Positions 23,357 to 35,882 are shown, numbered from the stretch's first letter. The stretch: DNA of 64,000 nucleotides from Clarireedia homoeocarpa (GCA_001465935.1 LNKV01000017.1:321499-385498); one strand, 5' to 3'. Program-made: numbers and translations. Notes: generated from the letters alone by a model not told the origin.

Positions 23357-26300
23357 TTAGCCATGGAATGAGCAACATGGGTCCAGGAGATTGGTTATAT
23401 GATGAATATGACGCATATGATATGTACATTAGTTATGGTTGGCTTCTGGACTCGAGTGTTATTTATTTCACGCACTTAATAGCTGAAAATTCCTTAAGCA
23501 ATTCACACTCTGTAGCCCAGTTCATTTCACCGCATTACCAAAAGGGTAGATGGTGCACCTAAGTTGTAACCAAGCATGCTTACCTAAGTGTGCTGTGGCT
23601 GTGCTGGCGTGCACATTGTTATGGGCAGCTGACGAGACTCTTAACTTGTCTAGGCACGGCGACGTTTGCGCCAAGCTATCAAGGGAGTCGGAAACTTGGT
23701 CTAGTCCTTTGGCCCCTAACATTGTTGAGATCGCCGACTATCGTACATTCCCAAAAGGGGTCTGATTGCAGGTAGGCTCCAGGCCATCTTGAGGAACTGA
23801 GTGTCTTGTGCCACCCGTATATATGCTATGAACAAATCAAAGCGATGGTATCTTGAAGTCTGTTTATGGAGCGCGGAGTGACTTGGTCACACTCTGCAGC
23901 GTCGAGGCTTTACGAGGGAGGATCTGCATGAGATTTGCCCGACTCTATCAATCACGAATCAAACCATGAGGTTAGATGTGGACTTGGACTACACAAATAG
24001 GCACCCGAGACGTTCGAGGCCGAATTGCGAAAATTTTATGATCCTTCATTCGGCGATTCAAAACGCCTTATACCAATCGTATTATTGCTGGCCATGTCAA
24101 AGCCATTAATCGCTCAAACCGGGGGACCGGGACGGACCGGCAAGCCAAGCCATCAAAAACCCCCACGAATCCCCGGGATATAGAAGTGGACGATCGAGAC
24201 GATACAGAAATAACGCTCCGTAATATCCCTATGGCGAGGGCGTTGGTCCAGATGAACTTTCCCAAAAAAACCCTCCCCCCCCCCCCCAAGAAAAAGAAAA
24301 GGAGTTCATGTATGAGGAGCAACCAAGCCCTTGTTGCTCAAAATGTTTGTCTATATGTATCGCGCATTTCCGCCTTCTCTCAGCAGAGCTCTTTTTTGTT
24401 TCATTCACATATTGCACCGTTGCAAGAGCTTCAGTTCAAATTCTTGTGTAACTCATGATTGATTTAGAGCAAGACCTACCCCTACTCCTCCACATCACCC
24501 ACTGCAGCCTTACACCTCGAACCTAGCCAAACGAATATCCCAATCACAGACAGACATGCCCCAATCCATGTCATCCTCACTGCAAGGCTATCACGGATCG
24601 GAAAGGTACGGCCCATGCAATCCTTTCATTCGTCATATCCGCTTGTCTCGCTACCTTCCAATGTCATTGGCTCGCATACCAATAACCGTCTCACAGATCC
24701 GGCAAAAGCTATGAGGAATCGGCTGCTCTAACGGCCCGTCGAGCTCGCTTGGCCCGATCTCCTGCGGAAGCCTTGACACGTTTTGCGTGCGACCATGCTC
24801 GGCCACCGCTGGCTTTTAGGGAGCCGATCACTGCCGTGAAAAGCACCCAAGATGCAATGGAAATCATCAAAGACTTCGACTCGAAGATGCGCAGAGCTTA
24901 GATGCACACGAAACCCCACAATAAAATGAGAGGTTGGCATCATGTGATCTGAGCTGGAAGTTTTTGGAAACATCGTTCCTTTTTCTCACTATCCCTTTCA
25001 CGAGATTTGGTTAAAAACTGATCCGAATGTAACGGGAAGTCGTCTGTTCTCAATTTACTCTCTAAGCTAGAAGCTAGAAGCTCCCAATGTTGGTGTAAGT
25101 ATATTCCAGATCCACCCCGCCAGCACCGAAGGCTGGTAATTGAAAGAAGCGCAACCATGATTCAGCGATGGCTTGCCTTCTTACCAAGGAATTAGACTCA
25201 ACGTCGAGACAAGATTAGATCAGGTTATGGACTGCATTTTACTTATTCCTATTCTCTTTTGATTATACCATCTACAGATCCTTGATTACCTTTGAACTGA
25301 CTGATTAGCTACTTACAGAACGGCACACCAAGCTTCTCGACCACGACAAAGGTCTGCCCAAGGCAACCTAATAGAAATCAAAATGGCGCCTCGGAAGACG
25401 AACCATCTATGAAGACGAACCATTACGAGCGCATTTTGACTGCTTGCCGACTGCTAGAAATGAATAGGCTTTGTCAGTTATGGTCTTCACTGATAAAAGC
25501 ATGAGGATTTGTATATATCGTCCAGCGCCGAAGAAAGCTCATTCATGGATCTAGCGAACACAGCTCTTGTGAACTTAAGAGTGGCTGGTATTTTAGGACA
25601 ATGGGTCCTCCCGTAGGTGGATAGCTTATAGAGACACGATTGGGAGTCGGTAAAGAGCTATTGCTACTGCTGACACAGCCACCAGGAGAGGGACTGCTGA
25701 AAAGATGGTCTTGGTATACATGTCGAAACATGGTGGAAATTTAGTCGGTAGTGTAAATTGCAAGAGAGTTTGTATGTTTCTTCCTCAATATCATCGTGTT
25801 GATGCCCATATGTCTGCCGTGTTCGTTCCACTGGTCTTGCATTCTCTTCGCAACATCTATAAGTTTGAGTCACTCGACTTCAATGCATTCTTCACAGCCA
25901 TGACAGTGTAGGCGTCGACATCTATATCAGTCTCGTGAAGGATTTCCCCGCTCAGGGCCGGCTCCATCCCATATGCTATGGCTTGGAAAGCAAGCAAGTA
26001 ATCATAGAACAATACCTCACCTCGCCGAAGTGGTTAACTTGAGATGTATAGCCATTGAGTATAAAAACGTAAGACGCAGTTGCCACATTACTTCGCCGAT
26101 AAAAACACAAGTAGTTCTAGAAATTTGCGACTGGAGTGCTAGTTTCTTCGCTCGTCTCCGAGCACCAGATTTCTATTAAATCAATCGGCCAAGAGGAAGG
26201 CTGCAGGATGTGAGCGGGTGAGTGTGTACGCGCGTTGCCCATCCATCCATTGATCGGGACCGGATAAATACATCGGAGGCCGGACCCTTGGATCACATTC

Positions 26301-27050
26301 TCGGTAACACCTGCCGATTGGTAGAGACAACAGAAATTATCCGTGCCGAGGATCTGTGACGCTTAGAAGTCATGATTGGAATGCGGGGTATTTGATATTA
26401 ACCGTACCGGTGGCAAGTTACATACCCACATGCATCTTCCGGATCCAAGCGGACCGTTGCGTTGGTTGCATTTGATTCATCCAGACACATCAGACCCTGC
26501 CAAGAAGCAAAATCGTTCCCCACACTTCTGTCATCAGATAGACGAGATCTGGACATGGAATCATGATGGAATCATGATTTCTCACTCCTGCCAGACGTTT
26601 TTCTCGTAGTTAGTTCTACAAGCACTTTGATCCTAAAGTCCAATCATGAATCATCCGTTGAGCGTTTGTCTCCGCTTCCCCGACCAGGTTCCCGGCGCAA
26701 GCGCTCCGAATATTGTGCTTGTGCTCTAAAGCGCCAACCTTAAAACGTGGCGTCAGGGCAATAATATGGACGCATTGGCGTTTCTTCATTTATCCGATAC
26801 AGGCAGATTTCGTTTTGGCCTGGAATCCGATGAACAGGTTCTTTTTGGAGGGGGAGGCGATGACCGTGTATAATTCCGCCGGAATGGAATATTTCTTCCC
26901 CTTTGCTGTAAAACATATTTAAGCATTGCGTTTCCCCCACCGCTTTCTTTTGATCACCATTGTCCTTTTCAAGAGTCAGGTCATTCGAATCTTATATACC
27001 TTTCTTCAGGTCATTCCTTGCTTCGGTCATATACTTCGACTCGATTCAAA
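23357..27050. other. Gene-poor stretch, 3.7 kb, ending in the xylanase promoter
   Basis: No gene could be supported. All open frames are under 100 codons and I found no consistent exon set. A run of 13 C lies at 24275..24287. Near the xylanase there is a GCGGGG (CreA-type SYGGRG) at 26383..26388 and a TATA-like ATATTTAA about 130 nt before the ATG (26915..26922). These two sites are seen; their use is inference. Confidence 0.5.
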
Positions 27051-28417
27051 ATGCATGTTACCGGTCTAGTTACTCTTGCTGCTCTGCCCGCAGCTTACGG
27101 ACAGCTCAATACTCTAGCCAAAGCCGCCGGACTAAAGTACTTTGGTTCGGCCACTGATAATGGCGAGCTGACTGATACTACATATACTGCCGTCCTCTCA
27201 AATACAAGTGAATTTGGCCAAATCACTCCCGGGAACACCATGAAATGGCAGTTCACCGAACCCTCCCAGAACAACTTCGACTTTACCCAGGGTGATGTTG
27301 TAGCAAGCTTTGCTGAAAAAAATGGCCAGTTGTTGAGATGCCACAACTTGGTTTGGCATTCGCAGTTGCCAAATTGGGTTTCTAGCGGTACATGGACGAA
27401 CGAAACTTTGATTGGGGTTATAAAGGCTCAGTAAGTTTCTCATGGGAAGGACTTTGGGGACTAAAACTTACAGTTTTTTTTTTAGCATTCAGGGCGAAGT
27501 CACCCACTACAAGGGCCAGTGTTACGCTTGGGACGTCGTGAACGAAGCCTTGAATGAAGACGGTACCTACCGAGAGGATGTCGTAAGTTCCCCATCTTTT
27601 CACCGCAGCCCAAGCGACAAGGCCCAAACTAACCTCACCTCTCCAGTTCTACAACACTATCGGACCCGAATACATTCCAATTGCCTTCGAGACCGCCGCC
27701 CTTTATGACCCCGATGTCAAGCTTTACTATAATGACTACAACATTGAGTACTCAGGGGCCAAAGCCACCGCCGCCGCAAACATCGTCGCCTCCCTCAAGG
27801 CCCGCGGCATCAAGATCGACGGAGTCGGTCTCCAAGGGCATTTCATCGTCGGCAGCACGCCCAGCAAATCCGACCTGGTCTCCGTTCTTGAGAGCTACAC
27901 CAAGTACGGCGTCGAAACCGCCTACACCGAGCTCGATATCAGATTCAGCAGTCTCCCCGAGGACAGCGCCGGTCTCACTCAGCAAGCTACCGACTACTCG
28001 AACGTCGTTTCTGCTTGTCTTTCCGTGAACGGCTGCATTGGCATAACCGTCTGGGATTTCATTGACAAGTATTCCTGGATTCCTGGTACCTTCCCCGGAG
28101 AGGGCGACGCTGATCTTTGGTTCGCGAACTACACTAAACACCCTGCTTATTACAGCGTGGTCAATGTTCTCGCCGCAGCAGCTACCTCCACACCAGTTAC
28201 TAGCTCCGCAACTACTGTCCCATACACAACCGCAACCAGCACAGTGAAGACATCCACCACGACGAAGGTTACCACGTCTGCGAGCGCAACTTCAACTGCG
28301 ACGGTTGCGCTTTATGGCCAGTGCGGTGGAGAGACGTATACCGGGCCCACAGTTTGCGCCGCAGGTTCGAAGTGCGAGTACTCGAATGATTGGTATTCGC
28401 AGTGTCTTCCTGCCTAA
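27051..28417 (+). CDS. Secreted endo-1,4-beta-xylanase, GH10 with C-terminal CBM1
   Basis: Model: 27051..27430, 27486..27582, 27647..28417; 415 aa, introns 55 and 64 nt. A signal peptide (MHVTGLVTLAALPAAYG) is followed by the GH10 barrel: FGSATDNGEL, ITPGNTMKWQFTEPSQNNFD, RCHNLVWHSQLPNWV, the acid/base Glu in WDVVNEALNEDG (E147), GVGLQGHFIVGSTP, the nucleophile Glu in YTELDIR (E254), and TVWDFIDKYSWIPGTFPG. A Ser/Thr linker of about 50 residues follows, then a fungal cellulose-binding CBM1 with four cysteines (YGQCGGETYTGPTVC, ending in NDWYSQC). It cuts the xylan backbone of plant cell walls, outside the cell. All catalytic residues are present. Expression is probably repressed by glucose through CreA-type sites and induced by xylan (family knowledge; only one GCGGGG seen). 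Confidence 0.97.
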
Positions 28418-28924
28418 AGGGAAGAGATGGGTTGGTCTGGGTGTTGAGGAGTAAACAAAACAAAAACGGTGGGGGGGAAGTAAAAGCAAAGCGCGCGAGG
28501 AGTTGGGGTGTACATATATATTCTTTTGTAAATATAAGTTCAGGCCATCCATCATGGTCGATGCAAGAACAATACCAAATACACATTCTTATATCCACAT
28601 CTGTAGTGTCTTTCTTCATACTTGCACTTGCAGTTCTCCCATCTTCATCTTCATCTCCAGCACAAAGACCGAGCAGTTCTTCTCCTTGGTCTACTGCTTT
28701 TTGACTTTTCAATTTTTTTTGAATCCCGAGTATCATCCCATCTCATCGTATTTTATCATGTGTTTCATTCATGCAAACGAAACACGTTTTGCAAAACGGA
28801 AAGCGCATGAAGGTCGATAGATAAAGTTTGACTTTATTCCCACCTCACCTTAACTGAGATGTTCATCTGAACCTCATACTAATCGCAGATTCACTATCTG
28901 GTTGAACTGGAACTTCCGAAGCGC

Positions 28925-29320
28925 GATAGGTCTATAGGAGCAAAAAGATCGATCGTATCGGACATCCTATAGAGATATCGGAAAGGTGCTTGATTCTATC
29001 TTTACGATAGGTCTCTTAGGGGGTCACGTCACTGCCGCATAAATTAATACGCTATATCGGCGCTATCCAACCTTGCCAGCGCCACCTGACCTTGCCGGCA
29101 CCACTCAACCTCGCTGCTACCACCAATTAGTCACTTTCAACCACATTTACCCCTCGAAACCGGGTATATGAGGCAACTGAATGAGTACTTTGGTCCTACT
29201 AGTCCAATATCCGATAGGCCTGTAGGACACTTCATAGGCCCTTCATACAGGTTATAGTCCCCTCGTATGTCCCATTGGGCTACAATTCCGAGAGGTCTAT
29301 AGGAGGATCTGATAGACCTA
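28925..29320. repeat. Cluster of GATAGGTCTATAGGAG-like motifs
   Basis: Near copies occur at 28925..28940, 29005..29022, 29212..29228 and 29290..29306, with an inverted GATAGACCTA at 29311..29320. Spacing is irregular. This is direct observation; what they are (regulatory sites, or pieces of one old element) is unknown. Confidence 0.55.
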
Positions 29321-29473
29321 CCCGGGGTTCCTCTAGGCTTGTTGTAAATATACGCCCTTCGGAGGTTCCAGATATACTTCAAACAACGTTCGTTGACATC
29401 ATGCTCTTACCCTTACTCCAGGTTAGTCGGAAGATCATATGTTCAGCCCATCGAATGCAGCCACTACTCATCG

Positions 29474-29618
29474 CCCACCAGTAGGTGTACTAACTCACTA
29501 TCGGACCACTGCCGACTGCACCCAAACCTAGCAAGTGCATACGTTAGTTCTCAATGTCCAAATCCTGCTTCAGTAATCCAAGGTTGGTCGCATAGTTAGT
29601 ACACCCACTAGTGACTGA
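29474..29618. mobile_element. MITE-like inverted-repeat element, copy 1
   Basis: The left arm (29474..29510) and right arm (29582..29618) are inverted copies sharing a perfect 12-bp GGTGTACTAACT / AGTTAGTACACC (29484..29495 and 29594..29605), flanked by similar sequence on both sides. No coding capacity. The right arm matches 40003..40031 in 25 of 29 positions. A further fragment, AGGTTAGTCGGA, lies at 29420..29431. Size and structure suggest a non-autonomous DNA element; target-site duplications were not resolved. Confidence 0.5.
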
Positions 29619-31378
29619 CTCGCTCCTTTGCAGGAAATGCCCCCGCCCAGAAAATCCTGCCTTGCAGCAAACGCGCACCCGCTTCCGCAATGGAACGGTA
29701 GCGAGAAGTTATCAATAGATCGTGTTGTATGCGTGCATGTCCATCATGCCGTCGCCCTCTTTGACAATGATCTAGTTCGAAACGGGAAGTAAAAAACGAA
29801 CACTATATTTAGCTAGCCGTAACCTTATACGAGAAGAAAGGTCGTTTGTGGGGGGGAAGCAACAACAGTGAGACGGGAAGTAAGATACGGAGCCCCGGTA
29901 AGCACACCTACTTCCTCGTTCATCATCACCGCAGGGTGATCTACCACTCCACGATATGGATCATGAAGGATAAAACTCCTTGCCGTACCGCAAACCGCTG
30001 GCTTCGTATTCCCGACCTAAGGAAGTGGGGGAATAAGGTGCGCCGTATTATGTTGTGGTACATGGAGGAAGATAGGAGCAGCAGGCGGTCGCATCGTGGA
30101 GCATAAGGTGCATGCCGTGTCATTCGTTGTTTGTTTCGATTTTCGATAAGATCTAATCCGTTTGGTGGTTTCTTGCCGTAACGGGAATGTATAAGGCATA
30201 AGGCTGAGACCTGCAGGCTAATGCAGACCTCGTATTGGAAGGGTATGGTGATATACTTAGAAAATTGATACACAGATTGTGCTAGGAAAAATATCCTTTT
30301 TCTTTTTTCCTCGGGCATGGACGCAGAAAGCGTTGGGTTATTTTGGTTGTACTCGTGGTATAGACGAACTATTGTTTCAGGACGGTTGGATTTTGGTTCC
30401 AGCATTGCGCAAAAAGAAGGTTGGAGACGTTGCGTATGCAGGGGAAAGAAAAGGAAACAAATCGGCCGAGAGGAGGGCGAGTAGGAAATTTCTTGATGGT
30501 TACTCGCCCGCCTGCCATAAATAAACCCGGTCGTAGAAACCGAACCCAGATTCAGTCTGTTAGTAGACCTACACACTCGGGTTCCTCAAGGAAATTATTA
30601 TGCATATGCGTGGCTTCAATCATGTCGCATCTGCCGCGCTCACATACGTATTGATGGGGGTATTAGTCTTAGAGGCTTCAGACTATGGCTGTTAATGGTT
30701 CACAGAGATGGACGGGAGTCATGCAGTGCAAGGAGGATGGAAGGGGGCGAGTGAAATGTGGAATGTCTAGCCGTGTATTTCTTCCCGTTCCGACCGATAT
30801 GAGCTGGAGAATCCGAGCCGAACCATGTTTTCCAAGATGATGCTATACCCAGTCACCGATTAAGGAGGTCTAGGGATCTGAAAATAAAACTGTCTAATAA
30901 GGCAAGTTTTGATGTCTCGTGGGTGGCGAAAAGCGTGCTTGCGTGCAGCTACCCAGGATTCCACTACCACGCCAAGCTGTAAAACTGTGTAGTATTCTGA
31001 CATAGTGCCTGCTGTCCCGCCCAGGGCAAGGTCTCCTGGTCTTTGTTTGGCGTTGCATTAAACGGGTTCGTGGTAAGTGGATTACAAGGATATTGCAAAG
31101 AATAGATAGCTTACGCAGAGTCACCGACCAAAGAGCACTGTTAGATAAGTGCCCCTCACAGGTATGCTAGTGAAGTGAGACCAAGAAATCTAGAAAAAGT
31201 TATGGGGATCTAACATCAGACGAAATGCTCACAATAGACTTACGCAGCTCGTGCAAACTGGGGGCATTGACACAAGTTTTGGACAAGGCTTAGGGCACGC
31301 CGTTCCCACAAGGCTAGCTATCCTTTTCTCTTTCCCCGCAAGTGTTAGCATATGTCTAAACACAGTAGCTGATCAGAA

Positions 31379-31822
31379 GTGGTTGCCTATCTCGAAGCCT
31401 TGTCAAGGCGTGTCGGTATGGCCGAGCATAGCGCTCAACAGTTTATGATTGCTAAGAAAGCGTCGGGTACAATGATACCATCGAACGTCAGAGCGATATT
31501 CAGGAAAGCTGCGGCATACTTACAAACTACTGATAGATGCAAGCTGAACAAGGATATCACCGGCTCTAGGGCGTGAAAATTGGTGGCTCGTTGGTGTTGA
31601 AACTTATTGTGGCTTGCCAGGATAAGGGAGGAGGAGCAAAAGAAGAACGTTCCGTGTATCCCAGATCCGAAGCTTGTGAGGCATAAGGCAGTGACAAGAA
31701 CGAATGCTAAATGGGCTGCTGTCGAGAGCATGCGTACTGCAAATAGAGCTCTTATGGGTTTAGCTCATGAGCAGGAGCGAAAAAAAGAAGAAAAAGAAAC
31801 AACTATCCTGCGGGGTGAGTAG
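31379..31822 (+). pseudogene. Coding-like remnant, family not recognised
   Basis: One plus-strand frame reads well on both sides of a short gap. First part: YLEALSRRVGMAEHSAQQFM and MIPSNVRAIFRKAAAYLQTT. Second part: RIREEEQKKNVP, PDPKLVRHKAVTRTNAKWAA, TANRALMGLAHEQERKKEE. Two TGA stops (near 31574 and 31595) separate the parts, and there is no good start ATG. A short intron ending TTGCCAG could also explain the gap. The composition is protein-like, with a basic region then a coiled-coil-like tail, which reminds me of transposase C-termini, but I cannot name a family. It may be a decayed mobile element or an unfinished gene model. Confidence 0.3.
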
Positions 31823-32696
31823 TCTCAGGCAGTATACATGCATGTGGCCGGATAGAGTAACTGCACCGAAGCCTTCTAGAGAACATTCTACGATACGTGC
31901 CAAGCCGCCCTATTGGTCACTTTGTCATATCCTCAAGGTTGCGTTCCTTTTCTTTATATCCACACTCTGATCATTGGTTGACTAGGGCCGTATTCCAAGG
32001 AATTCTGTAGGATTTTGGTCCTCAGCAAGAGTAAGTGATTGGTATCCTAGTTGCCATGTGAAAAGAGAAACATTTCATGGATAGCGGGCGTATAAGACTA
32101 ACCGTCTCTAGCCACTTATGCACGCAATAACAAGGCATGGGTATGCAGGGTACCTCGATTCGAATTTACCGTTTAAGGTGTGGAATCCGGACCAATATAC
32201 ACATACGTGTGCGGCTAGGACCTCCTAACGGTGTCCGCGAACTGGAGAAAATGAATGTCTCCCCCCCTCCCTCCTCCTTGCTTCCCCTTCCTCCGGCCCA
32301 TGAGCAACACCCAAGCCGAACAATAAAACTAAAGGATAATGGTTGTAGACACTGAGACCCCACGAATGGCACACCCAAGTCAGTGATCCAGTAGGTCGTG
32401 GTTGTTCGTACGATTGATAGGGTCTACCCTTGCTTATGACCATGTGCTTTGGGGGTAAGATGAACCGGGCATGAATGAGGTGGAGTTTCTCTAGCAAATA
32501 ATAACAAGCGTTTATCCGTAGGTAGGTAGCTTTCCATAAGTTTGGTCGAATTCCCCCTCCATTGATACTTGGGGAATCATCAAACACATGCCCATATCGA
32601 AATCAAAGGATCATCGTCAGTTACTTGATATCATCCCTTATTCAAGAACCAAGTGGGAAGAGCTCATCATTCATCATTCATCATTCCTTTACCAAC

Positions 32697-33125
32697 ATGG
32701 CACGGTCCGAGACATGGTCAACGCAAACCAACGCCGGTTCTGTAAAGCGGTAAATAGCCAACTTTCAGAGATTACCTTGTTCTGTACTCCGATTGGTTCC
32801 TCGGATGTTATTTGCTGACTGAAGCTCTCTTTCCAGAACCTCTCATCACAAAGACCCCGCCAAGTCCAAAACAAAATCAAAGTCGAAGTCCCCCTCGAAG
32901 TCCAAGTCCCCTTCACCGGATGTTGTTGTTGCTGAATGTTCCTCTTCTGCAAACACGAATGAAGATTATTCATTCCAGCGAATCTCCGACTATGTCCAAG
33001 AGTCCACCAATGTCAATCCTCAATACAATCATCGAAGCGAAGAAATAAGCATAAATATCCATAGAACCGAAATGGGATCGTATATTGGAGACTTCGATGC
33101 GAATTGGGAGAAAATTTCCCAGTGA
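32697..33125 (+). CDS. Small Ser/Lys-rich orphan protein
   Basis: Model: 32697..32749, 32837..33125; 113 aa, one 87-nt intron (GTAAAT to TTCCAG). The start has a strong context (ACCAACATGG) and the splice phase (2+1) joins two open frames. Exon 1 encodes MARSETWSTQTNAGSVKR. Exon 2 holds repeated KSKSPS units (SKSKSPSKSKSPSPD), then an acidic/polar tail (YSFQRISDYVQESTN, SYIGDFDANWEKIS). No signal peptide, membrane helix or known domain. It stands alone in a gene-poor region, which is common for lineage-specific genes. It could be non-coding by chance, but an unbroken 96-codon exon behind a good start and a splice pair argues for a gene. Confidence 0.55.
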
Positions 33126-34544
33126 ATCCCAGGGGCACTAGGGCAGCCGGCGTGGAGGAGAGGCGTAGAATGGCGCGGAATGCGTAAGTGTATGCACGAA
33201 TGCAACTTTCCTGAACGAGAGCTGACTGTCATAAAAGGTCCGATTATTGACAACGAGATATGATTGACTGATACTCAACACTCCGAGGAGGATTGCGTGG
33301 AACCCACATGGCAGATACAACATAGCTTCATCCATATCGTAAGGGCGAGCGACGATCTGTGGTGTAATTGAGCATGAGTGCAGCGCGATGTAACGCCAGC
33401 CTCGATTTAATCTTCACGAAAACCACAACACAAGAACAGCTTTCGGTGCTTTTTGTAGTATCAATGCATCGGCATCAACATGCATGCCACCATCCATTAT
33501 GTTTTCGGCGTGCTCATCGCAGGAAGATGGCAATCTCCCACAAAGATGACAAACTACCACGTTTCTCGTCTCCATTGTTGCGGGACAGCTTCACTCAGCT
33601 GATTCTGCCTTACCTCAGACCCCGCATGTTTGTAAGCTCATTGGAGGCGATAATAGGAGATAGTTTTGGACAAGACGCTGTCAAAATGTAACGCTAATTT
33701 ATAAATACTACAAAGAAACATTTTGCATCATTGGCTGTCAGGCAAGGCTTTCTAGGATAGATATGATGTCTTCTCATAGAACTGCTTGAGTTGACAAATG
33801 TAGCTCGGAAAAAGCGTCGCTTTGAAATGCAAGCATGACATACGATATGATGCTCGTGGGAAGCAAAGTCAAACATTGCATGAGGTTCGCGTGCAAGCCC
33901 CAGCGATGTAGAATACGATTCAAGTTGTCGATGTCCCAACCAATGCACTATGCCTATCCTCCAATGATGTTGCACGCGGGAAATGCCCAGTTGGTGGTCG
34001 ACATTTAGGGGTCGTTTTTAGGGTCGAAGGATCAGCCAGTCGGAAAGTCCCGAGTCGGTTGAATTCCGCGGTGCGGGCATGCGAAAAAGGAAACATGCTC
34101 ACAGACTCAAACCTGGAATATCTTAGACCTTGAAGACCTGGATACCTTCCGAAGCATGCATCAGCAATACAGGCACGCATATCCAATCATTAAGCTGCAG
34201 GCAGGATCTGCTTGATTGACGTGGAAACTGATCGTAGCTGCTACGCCGCAAATGCTACAAAGTTCTGTCAGTAATAGGCAGAAGCCTAAAACGTGATTTT
34301 GCGGACTCGACTTTTCTATATTTGGTAAATTATAGGCGATGGATGGTTGTGCCGTAAAAGATTTGTGACCGATGGAAAGGAAAATTTTGTTGGCAGCGCA
34401 GGATGGAGGTGGAGGGTTATTGAACATTATCATTTAAAATTATCAAAATATACCGAGATGTATCCCAGGTTCTGTGATCAACCGAAACTCCTACGCTAAT
34501 AGTGACAGAAACAGTAAAAATGTATAACAGATTCACCAATCGTG
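33126..34544. other. Intergenic, 1.4 kb
   Basis: This is the 3' flank of the orphan gene and of DLT1 (converging). A 107-codon plus-strand frame at 33368..33691 shows no motif. No RNA gene or repeat was noticed. Confidence 0.5.
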
Positions 34545-35882
34545 TTAGCGAGTCCTGGGGATGTTGATTGTGTAAGGTAATGCCCCACCGGTATGTGTTC
34601 TGTTGAGTTTGATTACGCTCGTCTGACTTATCGATCTCATGCTGGAACTTGAACTGCTGCTCGAGTATAACCTCCTATTCTGGCTTGATGACCGAGAAGC
34701 GATTGTTTTTCGGCTTCTGGGAGTGACAAAGTCTGTACCAGCATGCAGGTTTTCATTGCCCGTCGTATAACTTGTTTCAGGTCGCCGAGAGGGTGCAGTC
34801 CGAATAGTGCCTTCACTGCCACTGTGTATACTAACACTCCTAAGAGACGATGCGACCGATCGACTTTGCCGCGTAACTGGCGTTGCGCTAGACGTGGTGC
34901 TTGATGAGGCATCGCCATCAATGTCGCTTTCTCCATTGATTTCAAGACTGGTGATAATGGCGGGGCTTAATGGTCCCATAGAACGGAGTAGTTCTGCAAA
35001 TTCTTTCATCAAGTCACGAAATTCCAATTCGGTAAGAGCATCAGACGAGAATCGAGCATATTCGTAAGAAGATAGGAAAGATATAGCTACGTCGGGAGAG
35101 CTAACCACCCCAAACGTGATGAGGTGAGTGATATAATCGCGCAGCCCCATAGCAGCTGGTCGTTGTAGGATATCGACTGCTCGGAGATCAGGCACAGGCG
35201 ATTCTAGTGAAGACTGAGGGTCTGCAGGGGCTAGTGAGACGGCCTTTGCTTCGATTAAATGTGGTAATTCGAGAATAACTGTTATGTACTGTAGGTTTGG
35301 TAGGTCTTTAGACGTTGGAGAAGACCATCCCTTGTGTTCGATTTCGCCCCAGACAGGAGTTTCGGACGGAAAGATAACTGGAGTATCGCCGGCGGTTGGT
35401 CTAGAATGCCCTCTCTGGACAGATCCCCCGAATTCAGTAGTCGACGCATTCTCGTTCCGTGTCATTTGATCCGCTCCGTCCAGGGTATTGCGCTGATCGA
35501 CTCTAGGCCTTGAATCCCATGCTACTGCTGCACTTCGCGCTAAGCTTGCCGCAATCATCTTTCGCACTTTCTTGTTCACATCGCCTTTTTCGACAGGTAT
35601 CCATGTTTTCGGGATCGCCCTCACTACAATCTTGTTCATGTATATCCTGGTGAAGTAAATGACGACTGTAAGGGCGGCTGTGGCAGCATAGCAAGATGCT
35701 ATAACGAAGATATTGTAGAGCTGCTTGTTTTGGCGGGCCTGTATGAAGGCATCGATAGGTGAAAAGGATATAAGCCCTAATGTTATGACAAACAAAACCC
35801 AGTAGAGCCCATTGTAGAAGAACCAGAACAAGAAAGGAAGTCCCGTAGGAATTCCCATAGGAAGTTTCAACGGGAGCTTCAT
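34545..35882 (-). CDS. DLT1: Dlt1 family membrane protein (defect at low temperature)
   Basis: Single exon with an ATG start; 445 aa. Two membrane segments lie at the N-terminus (GLYWVLFVITLGLISFSP and NIFVIASCYAATAALTVVIY), followed by the conserved fungal Dlt1 block YFTRIYMNKIVVRAIPKTWI and PVEKGDVNKKVRKMI. The remaining 330 residues are cytosolic. One part looks folded (YITVILELPHLIEAKAVSL, GLRDYITHLITFGVVSSPDV, FRDLMKEFAELLRSMGPLS). The tail is Ser/Thr/Arg-rich and disordered (a run of nine Ser). Yeast dlt1 mutants grow poorly in the cold; the molecular role is unknown. Fungus-specific. The C-terminal Ser/Arg tail suggests phosphorylation control, by inference. Confidence 0.92.
   Translation of the reverse strand: MKLPLKLPMGIPTGLPFLFWFFYNGLYWVLFVITLGLISFSPIDAFIQARQNKQLYNIFVIASCYAATAALTVVIYFTRIYMNKIVVRAIPKTWIPVEKGDVNKKVRKMIAASLARSAAVAWDSRPRVDQRNTLDGADQMTRNENASTTEFGGSVQRGHSRPTAGDTPVIFPSETPVWGEIEHKGWSSPTSKDLPNLQYITVILELPHLIEAKAVSLAPADPQSSLESPVPDLRAVDILQRPAAMGLRDYITHLITFGVVSSPDVAISFLSSYEYARFSSDALTELEFRDLMKEFAELLRSMGPLSPAIITSLEINGESDIDGDASSSTTSSATPVTRQSRSVASSLRSVSIHSGSEGTIRTAPSRRPETSYTTGNENLHAGTDFVTPRSRKTIASRSSSQNRRLYSSSSSSSSMRSISQTSVIKLNRTHTGGALPYTINIPRTR

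Larger units (their letters stand above)
28418..32696. other. Gene-poor stretch, 4.3 kb, with repeats and decayed sequence
   Basis: No complete gene could be supported. It holds a cluster of GATAGGTCTATAGGAG-like motifs (28.9-29.3 kb), an inverted-repeat element (29474..29618) and a coding-like remnant (31379..31822), all given separately. A 211-codon minus-strand frame (30576..29941) begins with GTG, shows no motif, and is not called. Confidence 0.5.

Noticed and set aside
22441..23364. 307-codon frame antisense to the acidic repeat protein
   Set aside because: Ser/Leu/Phe runs are the mirror of GAG/GAA-rich coding on the plus strand.
29941..30576. 211-codon minus-strand frame
   Set aside because: It opens with GTG, has random-looking composition, no motif and no splice partners; long frames occur by chance in this gene-poor DNA.
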